A stretch of DNA of 64,000 bases from assembly GCA_900175165.2 (NCBI GenBank), contig FWWN02000568.1:23322-87321 (forward strand), given 5' to 3'. The DNA is from Rhizomucor pusillus. Taxonomy: Eukaryota > Mucoromycota > Mucoromycetes > Mucorales > Lichtheimiaceae. A model generated the notes under the pieces. It was given only the letters and a program-made list of their open reading frames with translations, did no database searches and had not been told where the DNA came from. The number at the start of each line of letters is the position of its first letter. The stretch's first letter is position 1. Below are positions 12,146 through 24,018 of this stretch, piece by piece. Position numbers and translations under genes: made by a program.

Positions 12146-13707
12146 ATTGCACAAGCATTATATGCTCGCTTTTTCCTTCCTCAGTTTTATTGTTGCCATT
12201 TCATCATGTACCCGAATAGTTTCATCTGTCCTCTTTCTTCTTCTTTATTAACATTCTTCAATCTACAGTTCATTTGCATTAGTTTTCCTCTCCTTTAGTT
12301 TTTCTTCATTTACTTTTTCTTATGTTAAGCAGAATCTACCGATAATTCTCCTTCCACTACTCAAAAGTTACAAAGTTCTTTTCTTTTATGCAATCTATAA
12401 CTCGAATATGTTAACAATGTTTACGACAATGCTATATGTTTGCAGGAATGTCTAAGCAAAGCTCTCTTTCCAAAAAGTACTGTTGGTAAGATGATTGAAC
12501 CTGAATACAGACCTTACCAAGGGTCCTCCTGATCCAGGACGCTTTCCTGTAAGTAGCCTTCAGAAAGAAGTGTCAAGTGATCCGAAAGTTCTTTCAGCTA
12601 CAGAAAGATGAGTAATACAATGTGCTGTACAGTGACCAAAGTTATGTACATACAATTTTGTAAATTCTATTAAGCGTCTGATTTGTTCGATCAATACCAG
12701 CGTCCGATCACAAAGCCTATACAGTAAGGAGGTTTCTTATACATTCATCTGACGGCAAGAAGCATCCACATGTGCGCGCTGTTATCAAAACATCTAGAAA
12801 TCTTCTGGTCTGGGATACAACAAGGGTAGAATTGGTAACATGCATAGTAACACGTGCTCTGCAGGGTAATACAATCCCTGAAGTAGGCGAATATGACGTC
12901 GCACAACAATCTTGATTTACAGTACGTGTTGCAACTCCTTGCTATGAAAACGGACACCACTCTAGCAGAAGAATTCTGTCGACCCCTTGTTAATGCAGTC
13001 AATGCACACGGTCTGGCTCCACATACAAATTTTGAAAGAATTGACTTGCGTGGAAGGGATTGAGACCGGAACATGCGACAAAATGGTGTGATGGAATGTC
13101 TCTTGCATATTGTGTCTGTCGTAAATATTTATTCATAACGGGATCTAATGGCAAATACCAGGTTACAAAAAATAGAAACTGGTCAAATGAAAGTTCTACT
13201 GCTTTTAAACACCTTTATTTCCCATTTGAAAATTGCAAAAATAGAAAAACCATACTGCGTACATAAATATAGTACTATAATCTATCGACCATCTACAATT
13301 TCAAAGCCCAAAAGTGCGGGTGGTAACTATGGAAGCATCTGGCCACAGATCCCGCTGGTACTTAATACAATAAGAGAACTATGACTACTATAATTATGAT
13401 AGCTTTTTTGCAATTACTGCTGTTAACAGCTAATTTTTCATAATAAGTAGGAAGATGGTGCATTCAAGATCTCATCATACTTTGTGTAAGATGACAAAGC
13501 TGGGAGGTAGATAGTCGAAAGAGGCTTTAACTTTCTTTTATTATCTCTTTCCAACACGGTTATGTAGTAAAGTAAGAGGGTAAGGTCAAAGAGAACAAGG
13601 CAACAAAAATTTATTTAGAAAAAGCCAGTCATACAACAAGAGCAAGACAAAGAAGAGAAAATAAAGAGGATATTACGTGCTGTTACGGTACCGCTAACGA
13701 AAGATAT
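12146..13707. other. Intergenic, no gene seen
   Basis: Starts with the pyrimidine-rich 3' region of the N/Q-rich gene (to about 12350). Open frames at 12745-13074 (-) and 13060-13384 (+) have random-looking composition and no splice-linked partner. The last part, to 13707, is the 3' flank of the secreted protein gene. Confidence 0.5.
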
Positions 13708-14196
13708 CTAGATACCAGTATTTCCAGCAACTCCGGCAACATTGCCAATAGCGTCAGTACCGCCTTGACCAGTAGCTCCTTGGGCAGTAGCAAGGGTAGA
13801 CTTAACACTGTCGGAAATAGCAGGGTTGCCTGCAGCTGCTTGCTCCACAGTCTTGATAGCAGATTTGGCGGCATCTACTGGTCCTCCACCGAGGTTTCCG
13901 GCATCGCTGCTAGGCTGTTGTCCTTGGCCTTGATCTTGTTCGTCAGGTTGCTGATCCGCTTGGCGTTTGACTGGTAATGGTACTAAACCATTACCTGCAC
14001 CGGGGTCAGCTGCACCAAGTATAGGATCTGTTGCACCATCGACGTTGCCTTCAATGATTCCGACTGGAGCTTCCGAAACAGTTCGTCCAGGGTCGACCGG
14101 ATCAGTCACTTGACCGTTGTTTGGGGGTACCGGGACAGCCGTAGTACCGGCGATGAGAAAGGCTGCAGCGACGGTGGACAAGATAGTAAAGCGCAT
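13708..14196 (-). CDS. Small secreted protein with Kex2-like site
   Basis: The 162-residue product has a clear N-terminal signal peptide (MRFTILSTVAAAFLIAGTTA, cleavage likely before VPVP). The mature part is rich in Gly, Ala, Pro, Asp and Gln with no cysteine. A KR site near residue 78 (PVKRQ) could be cut by a Kex2-type protease, separating an acidic pro-part from a Q/D/G-rich C-terminal part. No known domain was recognised. It is intronless and has a TATA box about 105 bases upstream. Likely an abundant extracellular or cell-wall-associated protein; the function is unknown. Confidence 0.75.
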   Translation of the reverse strand: MRFTILSTVAAAFLIAGTTAVPVPPNNGQVTDPVDPGRTVSEAPVGIIEGNVDGATDPILGAADPGAGNGLVPLPVKRQADQQPDEQDQGQGQQPSSDAGNLGGGPVDAAKSAIKTVEQAAAGNPAISDSVKSTLATAQGATGQGGTDAIGNVAGVAGNTGI

Positions 14197-14300
14197 GATG
14201 ATATGTTTTGGATAGCTTTGTTGTGAGTATAAAGTGAGCTGTAGAGAGAAGAGAGCTTTTTAGGACGATAAAATCTTGGAGACAGCATAATGTCCATGGC

Positions 14301-14307
14301 TTATATA
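14301..14307 (-). promoter_or_regulatory. TATA box of the small secreted protein gene
   Basis: TATATAA read on the minus strand, about 105 bases upstream of the ATG at 14196. Confidence 0.6.
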
Positions 14308-15192
14308 GAGCTTTTTCGTCGACCTCATATCTCCATCAACATACTTGCTTCTCCTACAAACGAGCTCCTTCTTTGCACATGTTGCGCTTGAACTAGACTA
14401 AATTGGTTATGGAACTGTCAACAACGATGCGGGAACCAGGGCGATCAGAAAATATTACAAACCCCCCATTACCCGCGGTGTGCTCCTTTAGGGGCGTGCA
14501 CTTTCTTAGTTTCTCTTTGGATGCCCCTCTTTACTCCTAACAATACGATCTCTCTGCTTTTACAGCCACTACAATACGTTTAAATTACAGAAGTTTTCCG
14601 TCTTTTCGCTTCATAAAGGAGATGTAGATTCCCAACATCTTCCAAAAAACAATTCCAGCACTGCTGCGATATATTCCAATATTATATGCAGCATTCGCCC
14701 CCATCTAGCAGTACGTCAATACATAATCCTTTCAGTTTTTAGTATTAGCAAGATGTAAGCAGTTTTAGAATGCTATCACTGCAATGGCGATTGTACTTTG
14801 TAACGGCAACGTAATAACTTGGAGTTTTATCTTAGCATACTCGGGTCGATCTCCTTGGTCGTTTGCTTTCAGTTTCTTTATTTCCCCCTTATGCTAAATT
14901 GTCACACGAGCGATCACTTACAAGTTTGTGCAGCCAATACTGCTCAGGCTGCAGTGCCATTTGTTTTACAATACAACTCTAAGTCCTTAGATCAAAGGGG
15001 AGAAGTCAAAAAAAGGGAGGAGAGCGTATTAAGACATGCCAGCAACGACAATGCATCCAAGACCGTGCATTATATCCATGTAGCATCTTTTCACGCGGCG
15101 GTAGACAAAAATTTCGATAATCGGGAACAGCAAGGGGGAAGCACGAGGAGTTATTATCATATTATGTGATCTGTAGCTATCGCTTTTGAATT
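14308..15192. other. Intergenic, no gene seen
   Basis: Upstream region of the secreted protein gene plus the 3' flank of the CotH-like gene. A plus-strand frame at 14819-15169 lacks an ATG in good context and any recognisable motif. Confidence 0.5.
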
Positions 15193-17351
15193 TTATGCAA
15201 GTAAAGCAATAGAAGCCGAGATACTAGCTAATGCAACCAAGCTGCCAATAGCAGCACTGGATACCTTTGTGGCACCGCTAAACTGCAGCGCAGCACCTGT
15301 AAGCGCGATATTGTCTGTTGGTGAGGGTGTCGAAGGAGCGATGTTTACAGGTGAAGAGACCGGGCTCTGCGCAGATGGCGATGAGGGCAAAGGTTGCTGC
15401 GACGGATCTACAGCCTTTCCACTTGCTCGATCCATCACTTGACCAGAGATATCCAGCACTCGGCCACCATTGTAAGGACCGATAGGTTTGATATCATCTG
15501 TATCGGAAATGTTGAGCAGCTTGCATACGGAGGCAGATCTGCGTTCGATCCAGTCAGGAATGCTCAGACTGACACCGTAGCCTGCATAGGCGGCCTCAGC
15601 AGCAGTTGTCTTGTTGTCGTTGCTGCCTTGGCTCTTGGTTGTCGCTGCTCGGAAATCTCGCATATTCCACACAACAGGCTCTCCGGGCGATCTTCCAGGC
15701 AACGCCCGGTCCCATTCAACGTCCTTTTCAAGCATCTTTCGCCAAGCTTCGATGCGAGGGTTCAAGACACTTGGCTTGAAAAATCGCTTGACGAGTGTCC
15801 GCAAGATCTCTTCGAAGTGGGCTTTGTCGTAGGCCAAAATCTTTGAAACAAGCGGGCGCTGTGCACCGTCTGGCGTAAATTCCTCGTACGGTACGTCTGC
15901 AGCATCCGTAGTCAAGATATCGTTGCCGAATGTTTCGTCAAAGTCATACGAGATCACGTTCCATTGGTTGGATTCCAAATCTTGATTCAACAAGAAATTG
16001 TTAGCTGCGTGCCATACTCCGTCCCAGGCACCTGCTAAATAATTCATGGCAAGCTGCAGCTCGGTTTGGTCAAGGTTGACGAGCTTTTGCAGTGATTCCT
16101 TGTCGTTGGCCGCATCAAGCGCACGTAGGAAATCGACCAGAGGTTCTTTCTTGTGTTTTAACTTCGGTCCATTTCCTCTATCTTCCAAAGTATACATTTG
16201 CTTGTATGCAGACCGCTTCTCGCCCAGATACATGAGGTTTGCATTGCGAGTTGCATCCAAAGCATGGCCTTTGTAAGTAGGACCTGATACAAACACTTAG
16301 ATCAGTTCACAAAGCTTCAAAGAAGGCTTGTAGATGGTTATCTTCTTACCAGTAGCTGGAGAGGAATTTTCACCGGCGTGAAGGACATTGTCAATAAAAT
16401 TGGAGGTCGCATCGTCGGTCATAAGGAACAAACCCATAGGTTGACCATTCACGAAGAGACGGACCCAGTGAGATGAAGGAGCAGCAGCGCCGGAAGCGGC
16501 CAAGCAGTCCAATGTTAGTTTCTCGCGCCTATAGATACAGAGGTTTTGTCAGTTGATCCGCACAAACTTGTTTCCATTTTGGTACCGATCACTTACATGA
16601 ACGAAGGATCGGTCTGCTCTGCACGAAGTTTGAATGTTCTGCGACCAAACAAACGTTGGTCTTTCTTCAACCGAATTTGGAACGACTGACGGTTAAAGTT
16701 CTTTGAAGTGTGGCCAGAGTTGCCGATGTGTCCTCCTTTAAACGAATGCACTTCAGAATGGCTAATGTAAACCATATCAAGCATGTCTGCATCGTCGTTC
16801 TCCTCGTCCTTCGGGTCAGTGAGGATATCCGTGAAATCATCCTTGTCCGCTCGAACAAACAAGGTAGCAATTTCGTTGGATTGATTCATTCGTGTAAACA
16901 GAGCTAATGTAGAAATATTAGCATATGATATGATCAATGCAGCTGTTTTCAAGCATTGACAACATTTGCTTTTGGACTTACGTGGGTTAATAGGGTTGAA
17001 TGCTTGAGGAATTTCAGGGACCTGGTGCAGCGTAGGAATTCGATCGAAAAACTCGTTACCAACAGAAGATGATGATGCTTCAGCTTTTCTCATGCTGGAC
17101 TCTGACTGTACAACAGCACCTTTGCTGTCAACGATGGCGTACTGGTAATCTGTTCCTGAAGGTGCATAACCGGTATAAAGATTTGGATGCACGTTGCTTC
17201 TCTGCAATTTGTACGATTGCCCGTTGACAGTAACAGCTACGCCCTGCGTCGCATTTGGAAATGCAATCACGGCATATTTGGTATCGGCTGCTGAAGCATC
17301 GCTTACAAGTAGTAATAGAGATAATAGCCATAAAATGTGTAATCGAAACAT
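15193..17351 (-). CDS. CotH kinase-domain family protein, GPI-anchored cell-surface
   Basis: CotH-family proteins are atypical kinase-fold proteins, known as spore-coat kinases in bacteria and as surface proteins in Mucorales. Four exons: 17351-16982, 16903-16597, 16528-16350 and about 16295-15193, giving about 652 residues. The last acceptor is ambiguous (CTAAG at 16296 or CAG 12 bases further), which changes four residues. An N-terminal signal peptide (LHILWLLSLLLLVSDASA) is followed by the family's N-terminal beta region, then the CotH core with GHTSKNFNRQSFQIRL, VRLFVNGQPMGLFLM, PTYKGHAL and SYDFDETFGND, where the DFDE segment fits the metal-binding active site. A Ser/Pro-rich stretch and a terminal hydrophobic segment fit a GPI-anchor signal. 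It lies upstream of BTA1 in the same orientation but shows no functional link. Confidence 0.9.
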
Positions 17352-17945
17352 GATATAAAGGAAAGTAATGGGGTGAAAATCTAAAGGAATGGACTGGAAT
17401 GGATTAAAGAAAAAGTTGTAGTAGTAACAGAGTGACGTTAGAAAACAGTAAGAAGGAAAAGAAAGTGCGAAGAATGGAGCAATGGCTCGCAAAAATATCA
17501 CTTCCAACGAGACAGTCGTTTAGGGAGAATGTAATAACCCTTCTTTTCACGCAGAACGTTCACTACAATGCTTTTTTCTGCTCACCCAATGTTCCTTCTT
17601 TCTCTGTCGCTCTTTTTCTCTTTCTCAATGGCTATTTCGCTATCATACTCTCCTATGTGTTTTCGTACTCTCCTGAAAGGCAGGGGCATACATCCATTTT
17701 ATGAGACGCAGCAATAACTTTACTCTTCCAAAAATGGGAGACAATAGTATAAGAAGAAAGGTATTACATTATTGATAGGAAAATCAATGAACATATATAG
17801 AGAATGAGAGGAGCAAAAAAGACAACTACAGAATATGTATATGGCAAATATGGGGCGGGAAGTTGAGAATAATAGGAAAGGAAGAAACTTTTACATCAAG
17901 CGAAAAGGAGAGGAGGAGGAAGGGGAGGAAAAGACTTGCAAAATC

Positions 17946-20547
17946 TTACAGCAGGGTAGCCCGATAGAAACTTGCATACATGTTGACTCTATCGATAGAT
18001 TTGCCAGGTTGACGAATAGATAATGCTTCTACCTTGAAACCATGCTTCTCAAACAGTTTATTGTACCAGGGCTGCGTGCCTGCGCTGCGCCAGTAAACTT
18101 GTCCGCCTCGTTGGAGAGCACGTGCCATTTCTGCAATCTCTTGATCCAACTCGCCGCAGTTATTTGGATCAAACCAGTCCATGTGATCCATAACCACCAG
18201 ACGCGTTAGATATGATTCGGGTAGACTTTGAAGAGTATTCAGTATGGAATCCGTGTGAAGACGGAATGCATCCATAGCATTAGAGTTCTATTATGTTTAC
18301 ATTCATGTTGTCAGCAAATTATGTCGTGTCTAGTTGGCTTTTTCTTCTCTCTTTTACCTTTAGTGTCTCAAAGCCGTCCTCGGTGAGGTACGTGGGACAG
18401 GATTCGCGGGTGTATTTCTGCATCATGCAAAGATGATAGAAATATTGATCGTTGGATAGTAAGGAACGCGATGGGATAGGGTCGAGCGTATTTTCAATGT
18501 ATTCGCGAGTTGTGCATTCTTGCAAAAACATGTTCATCTGATTGATGGGGACTTATACATACATTTTTTAGCATCTATTTTCATAGGACAAGAATCATGA
18601 TCATCTGGCAAACTTACCACCGAGAGCATTCCACATGAACATGGGGTTATCCATGATACGACGGATGACAGGAGAGAAGAGAGCTGGACGAAGCTTTTCT
18701 TTCCATATCTTTTCCTGCTCAGCAATAGTTCTTGCAGAGCACATTGCTTCAGCATCCTTGGCAACACCGTTGACACGAGCCCACCATTCAAAGAGAACCA
18801 GAGCCAAGCCTGAATATCCGGTCTTGTAAAATTTGTGAGAGAATCTGTCTGCATGCTGTGCCCAGTACTGGTATGCAAACGAACTGAGATGAGGTGAAAT
18901 TGTATCGTGCAGGAGCGTACGGAAGTTCGGGTGACGACCTTCACCAAACATTCGCCAAAAATCATTGAATGACAAGGATGAAATACTTGCGAGCTTGAGT
19001 TCCAATAGATGGTTCTGGCATGGATTCATATCAACGCAGTGGATGCGTTTAGGTTGGGCTTGGATAGCGTATTCCAAGGCGTTGTCACCGGCTGACGTGA
19101 TAACGAGCATGACATCATCCTTGGTCAAGTTCATGTGCTCCAGATCTACGCGAGGATCTTCCCAAGTGAAAGCGTAAATGTACGACCGGAATTGAGTGTG
19201 GCACGGGAGGGACGGGTCGTAATCCAATCGCCATTGTCGGTTCTGCAACGTGAAGCTATTGTTGTCTGTGCTCTTGATCGATGCCACACTGTTACTCCGA
19301 CTGCTTGAAACACTTGAATCATCAGCGATGCTGGATGTGCACGCGCTCACACCGCGAGCATGAGAGCATCCGAGCCACACATAGTATGGGATTTGGATCA
19401 GGTAGGGTACCACAAAATGGTTGCGACGGTTCAGGCTTTTGATTGTGCCAAACTTGTACTCAAGATAATCGCGTCGTCCAGGAGCAAGGTTAATATGGTC
19501 AAAGTCAAACCAAATCTGCCAAAAGAAGCGCAAAAGCCAGCTACATTGACGGCCGTGTTGTGGCGAGTATGCCTCGGCAGGTGCCTTTGATTTTCCAGAC
19601 ACATAAAAGTCGGCAACACCTACGATGCCATCGGGCGACAAGAGAGATTGAACTCTATCAACCACAGGAAAGTAATTGTCCATCATGGATACTAGAGTGT
19701 CAAGGCTTGGAGTGAGTATTCTTCAATCTCCATATGCTTATCGAAAACTTACGTGAATAAGACATGGTAACTAGGGAAACACGACCTTCGACATTGAATG
19801 GTGCCTGAAAGCCAGCAGCATCCTGGCAGAGAACAATCACATTGTTCCATCCGCGGCGCTTGAAACGCTCCTCGGCAACTTTGCAAAGTGATGGTGTCAA
19901 ATCGACCAAAATGACCTTGCCAAACTCTTCAATGGGGAAAGATTCATTCATCTGCTCAATATTCCATCCTTTTGTTCAAGCTGTATGTCAGAGCTGTATA
20001 TCGCCAATGGGTCAATTATGACACGACGTTACCTGTGCCACCTCCGAGATCAATCCAAATAGGCTTTTCGTCTGTAGTTCGACTAGCGATCTGCTCTTTC
20101 AACTGAGCAGCGCAAAGCTTAAGCATGGTCTTTCGTCCGCGCAGTAGCTTGCCTCTTGAATCATCGTAAACTATCGAAAGGAAAAAATGGAAGTGTTTTA
20201 GTTTTGACATTTTGCGCGGTGCATAAAGGAGACACGTTACTTTTGGCCTGATCCTTGTAAAAGGATTCGAGACGGCTCTGCTGGTCGCCGTGCTTGCCGA
20301 GAGGTTTGAAGAAGCACGAGTACATGAACATCAATGGAGTGCGGAGATGGTTCCATCCAACAAAGAGTGAAACGAGGCACCCGACCAAACTCAAGAGGAC
20401 TGCCCTTGACCACTCGTACTGTGCGCAGAACGCCTCGAGGATCCGACTGTGGTGCAACGCAAAATTCATCATGCCGACCGAGACAGGAACCGCAGCGAAT
20501 CGAAAAGGTGCCTGCATAAGCAATTCCTGGTGACCTTGGTCCTTCAT
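17946..20547 (-). CDS. BTA1: Betaine lipid (DGTS) synthase, BtaB-BtaA fusion
   Basis: Bta1 makes diacylglyceryl-N,N,N-trimethylhomoserine, a phosphorus-free membrane lipid, from diacylglycerol and S-adenosylmethionine. Six exons fit in phase: 20547-20241, 20170-20033, 19968-19753, 19691-18618, 18551-18358 and 18287-17946, about 756 residues. The N-terminal half is the methyltransferase (BtaB-like) with motif I DLGGGTG spanning exons 2-3 and VILVDLTPSLC after it. The C-terminal half is the aminocarboxypropyl transferase (BtaA-like), with FTWEDPRVD, ITSAGDNALEYA, HCVDMNPCQ and RVNMYASFYR. N-terminal hydrophobic segments suggest ER membrane association. Fused order (methyltransferase first) is the known arrangement of fungal and algal Bta1. 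Phosphate starvation commonly induces this enzyme in fungi; I see no specific operator here, only a TATA box. Confidence 0.93.
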
Positions 20548-20638
20548 TGTTGTTGAAACGTTGAAGAGAGAGAGAGAAGAAAATAGCGTGAAAAGAGGAA
20601 GAAAAGAAAGAAGAAGAAAAAGCCAATGTGGGATATGC

Positions 20639-20646
20639 TTTATATA
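20639..20646 (-). promoter_or_regulatory. TATA box of BTA1
   Basis: TATATAAA on the minus strand about 92 bases upstream of the BTA1 start, followed by a long pyrimidine-rich leader (CT and TTC runs at 20560-20620). Confidence 0.6.
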
Positions 20647-20649
20647 CGG

Positions 20650-21275
20650 CTTGTGTACCCCTACTCCTTGAAGCGCATTAGATTGGACGCGCGCGCACTC
20701 GCACATACAAGCACGTACGCTCGTGCAAGTTAAGTTTTGGATGGGGTCTCGGATTCGATCCTAAAGATCTCCCAATAACGGCTACCGCACCGAGCCAGCG
20801 ACGTCGTTTATTGGATCTACAGAGAAGACTCGCCCTGTCATGTTACCCGTAAAGAGGATTTTCAGCGAATGAGCTTGCACGGCGTGCATGGCGACCGCCG
20901 GAGCTGAAAATTGGGCGTTTCCATGCGACGCATTCTGGCAACTTCATTGGGCTCGTCCGACGAGAAATCACTGACTTTTATGAAACGAGTTGGTGCGATA
21001 TTTCGTGAACGTGAATCCCTGATAAGCCGAGTCATCACGGGAATGTGCGCTCCACGATTTGATCCGGACTATCTATTGTATTATTAAAGTCACTAAACAA
21101 GATCCACGCAATTTGACGACTGCTGGCATCCCCGAGCAGTATTCCGAGAAAGTTATAACGGGCAACCCCTTTGCTCCTATGTTTATTCGCACTAACTTTT
21201 TTCTCATGCCTTATACCGCTTCGCTAACATTTGAGGGGAAAAACAATTGCTTTTTATTCTTACGCTACAAACATT
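20650..21275. other. BTA1 upstream region, no gene seen
   Basis: GC-richer near 20760-20960 than the rest; no open frame with known motifs. Probably the regulatory region of BTA1 and the 3' flank of the homeodomain gene. Confidence 0.45.
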
Positions 21276-23255
21276 TTAAACCAAAGCTTCTTGCTCGTCT
21301 GACGAAGAAGGTGGCAAACCGTTAAAAATAGCCTTGGCTTCGCTTTCTGACACATCGTCAGGGAGCCCTCGTTGACGACGCCACTGGAGAAAATCGTCGT
21401 AGGTCTTGACCTTACCCTTGCTTTCACGGACTGTGTGCTTGAACACCAGGAGGGATGCTTGGAAGCGGCGTTTGTGGTTGGAGAACCAGTAAGTGATATT
21501 TCGTGGTTTAAGCCCCGTCTGTTCCTGCACTTGGCGGCGCTGGTCCTTTGACATCTTTTCACGCTGGCTGTAAATGTTGAAGAAGACAGACTTCAAGTAG
21601 TGCGTTGTCTCGGCATCGTATGAGGTTGCGGTGCGACGAGTGAACTTGCGCGTTGTTCGGGGACGACGAACGAAGCAAGCTTGCTGCAACTGTGTGGTTG
21701 TTGTCGACGACGACGACCTGCGTCGAGGTTGACGCTTCTTGTTTTTGCTGCGATGTCGTGCTGTTCTTTGTTTGGTCTCCGTGTACTCATCATCGTCATC
21801 GTCATCTTCCGGTTCGCTCGACTCGTCGCCTTCTGTGGGTTCATACTCGGTGTCGTTGTCTTCTGTTTCCACCACTGTCGAGGTCCCGGACGACTGCTGG
21901 CTGTCGGCTTCCTCTTCGCTGCACTGCGCTTGTTGACGCTGTTGTTGCGCCTGCTCTGGATCCAAACTTCCTTGCAGCGTGCTTACAAAGGAAGGAGGGA
22001 TGTAGTGGTGACGTTGTTGCTGTGAAGGTGGAGTCGGAGCTGCGTGAGTCAATGCCGGCTGCATCCATTGCTGTCGAGGACTTGGCGGACAGGACCGAAT
22101 ATAGGATGTCATTGGAGCATTAAGCTCGACGCAAGGAGTGTTCGGCACGGTCCATGGTCCGGCCGTCAAGATCGCTGTTGGATGAACGTACGCGTGTTGC
22201 TCGATCAAATGCTGGCTTGGATGTTGGGAAGAAACCAATGCTTGATGGAAACTTGGATTTGCAGATGTCGATACAACAGCGGTTGTGGATTCAGAATACA
22301 GCGTGATTGTGTCGTACTGTATGGGCCAAGACCAGAATAGCATTGGATTCTCTGTGAATGAGCTGGTTGACTGCATCGGAACCGACGAGATATCCATATT
22401 GTTGGACATAGCGGCTGGATAGTTGGACCAAGGTTCTTGATGACGAATGATTTCTTGCTGTGGATGTTGTTGCTGTTCTTGTTGCAGGTTCAGATACGAT
22501 ATCGTGCGAGGGGTCAAGCACTCACTGAGTTGCATAACATTAGGTACTTGCGATGTCTGGAGGAAAGAAGAATCACCCCCAACAACAGGAGCAGCAGGAG
22601 GAGGAGGAAGAGGAAGGCTCAGAACGGGGAGGGCTGACTGCTGCTGGGCTGTGGTACTAATGGACCTAGCATCAGCAAAGCTTTGTTGTGGATGCGGCTT
22701 GGCCCTGACCAAAGTTTCGACCAGCGGTGCTACGGCTTCCATTGGATTTTGATCGAACAGGATGCGCCTTTCTTCAACCAAATACAGCAGCTTGCGGATA
22801 GTCAAGACTTGGGAGAGGAGTTTCTTCAAGGCAGCGTTGATACGGCTAGTTTGTGATTCGCAGTCTTCCTCGGTAGAATAAAACGCGGGCGCTATATTCA
22901 GACAATGCTCCAGCTTGACGGCAATGAGATTCAAGTTTTCTTGTACGACGGGTCGATTGTATGGATCCTTCGCGAGCGCAATGTTCTGTTGGACTTGACA
23001 CCAAAGCTTCGTGAATACTTCACACTGCGGATGCTCGATAAACTGTGATAGATCAGGGTACTGCTTAAGAATTTCTATCAGAGGGTAGGCCGGCTGTGGC
23101 TCAACCGATTTCTCTGACAGGTGCACCATCTGTAGTTGCTGGCTTTTGGAAATATCTGCATTGACCCTTCTTATTTCAGCAACGGATGTGGCGGCGGGTG
23201 GCAAGGCTGACGTGTCAAACGGAGGAAAAGCCAATGTATGCTCTGGTTGGAACAT
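21276..23255 (-). CDS. Homeodomain transcription factor
   Basis: The 659-residue product carries one homeodomain near its C-terminus (about residues 542-602). Helix 3 reads NITYWFSNHKRRFQ: W48, F49 and N51 of the homeodomain core are present, while the usual Q50 and R53 are S and K. It is preceded by an acidic block (EDDDDDDEYTE) and a basic block (RHRSKNKKRQPRRR), plausible nuclear signals. The N-terminal 300 residues contain a leucine-rich helical region, then Q- and P-rich segments typical of activation regions. The start was set at MFQPEH because upstream codons are unlike coding sequence; a 5' exon ending at a CTGTAG acceptor near 23270 cannot be excluded. No intron is needed. The homeodomain resembles fungal developmental HD factors; I cannot assign it to a named gene. 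Confidence 0.82.
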   Translation of the reverse strand: MFQPEHTLAFPPFDTSALPPAATSVAEIRRVNADISKSQQLQMVHLSEKSVEPQPAYPLIEILKQYPDLSQFIEHPQCEVFTKLWCQVQQNIALAKDPYNRPVVQENLNLIAVKLEHCLNIAPAFYSTEEDCESQTSRINAALKKLLSQVLTIRKLLYLVEERRILFDQNPMEAVAPLVETLVRAKPHPQQSFADARSISTTAQQQSALPVLSLPLPPPPAAPVVGGDSSFLQTSQVPNVMQLSECLTPRTISYLNLQQEQQQHPQQEIIRHQEPWSNYPAAMSNNMDISSVPMQSTSSFTENPMLFWSWPIQYDTITLYSESTTAVVSTSANPSFHQALVSSQHPSQHLIEQHAYVHPTAILTAGPWTVPNTPCVELNAPMTSYIRSCPPSPRQQWMQPALTHAAPTPPSQQQRHHYIPPSFVSTLQGSLDPEQAQQQRQQAQCSEEEADSQQSSGTSTVVETEDNDTEYEPTEGDESSEPEDDDDDDEYTETKQRTARHRSKNKKRQPRRRSSSSTTTTQLQQACFVRRPRTTRKFTRRTATSYDAETTHYLKSVFFNIYSQREKMSKDQRRQVQEQTGLKPRNITYWFSNHKRRFQASLLVFKHTVRESKGKVKTYDDFLQWRRQRGLPDDVSESEAKAIFNGLPPSSSDEQEALV

Positions 23256-24018
23256 GAAAAAGTGGAGATCTACAGAATAGGATGCAAAGCGTTGGGCGTT
23301 AGTGTTCCATTTGATATATATACAATGCAAGAACAGAAATGTTGGGGGAGGGGCATCTGCTTATGCCAACGGACCACTGCAGATGCTCTCTGCCAACAGT
23401 TGTTGAAGATCATAGTTACAAAATAAAAGGATTTGTTCACGAAGCTTAAATAAAACAAGGGATGCCACGACGCATGAAAAAGGGAAAGAAATAAAACTTG
23501 TCACATACCTGTTTGAAACGGTATTTTGCAGTTTTGGGATGTCTGCTTTGTAATTTACCGTGTTCCATCGTGCGGCATTCCTCTCTTTTTATCATTGTCA
23601 CGAACATGTAGCTTACCTTTTCAAGCGAACAAAAGATGGGAAATATCAAAGAGCTTTGGTCACGCCAGAAGCACTTTGAATGTGATCTTGGTAAAGACAA
23701 ACCTGCTGCATAATAAAGAGGAACTCAGTTCATGCATTAAAGACAAAGTTTGAACCTGTACAAACAAAAAAAAAAAAGAAAAAAAAAAGAGAGCTTAGCA
23801 CTGCAGTCTCTACAGTTCAATACCAGTTGCGGATCACGGACAAAGTTGGTTTACAGGATTACTTGGAACAGTCTGTTTTATTCCGCGGGTATTTGTGTAT
23901 GATAAGTAAGTACAACTCAAGATCGGCAAAGCAAGTTGGAAACAATAGCAGCACAGGAGCAACAAAGAATGCCAGTGGGCGCACAGACATATAATGGATA
24001 CATTAAATTAAAACACGA
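23256..24018. other. Intergenic, possible 5' exon of homeodomain gene
   Basis: Contains an A-rich tract at about 23767-23790 and no recognisable gene. Splice-like signals near 23270 and 23500 leave room for a 5' untranslated exon of the homeodomain gene. Confidence 0.4.

Noticed and set aside
20740..20775. GGATTCGATCC resembling a tRNA B box
   Set aside because: No matching A box or cloverleaf could be drawn around it.
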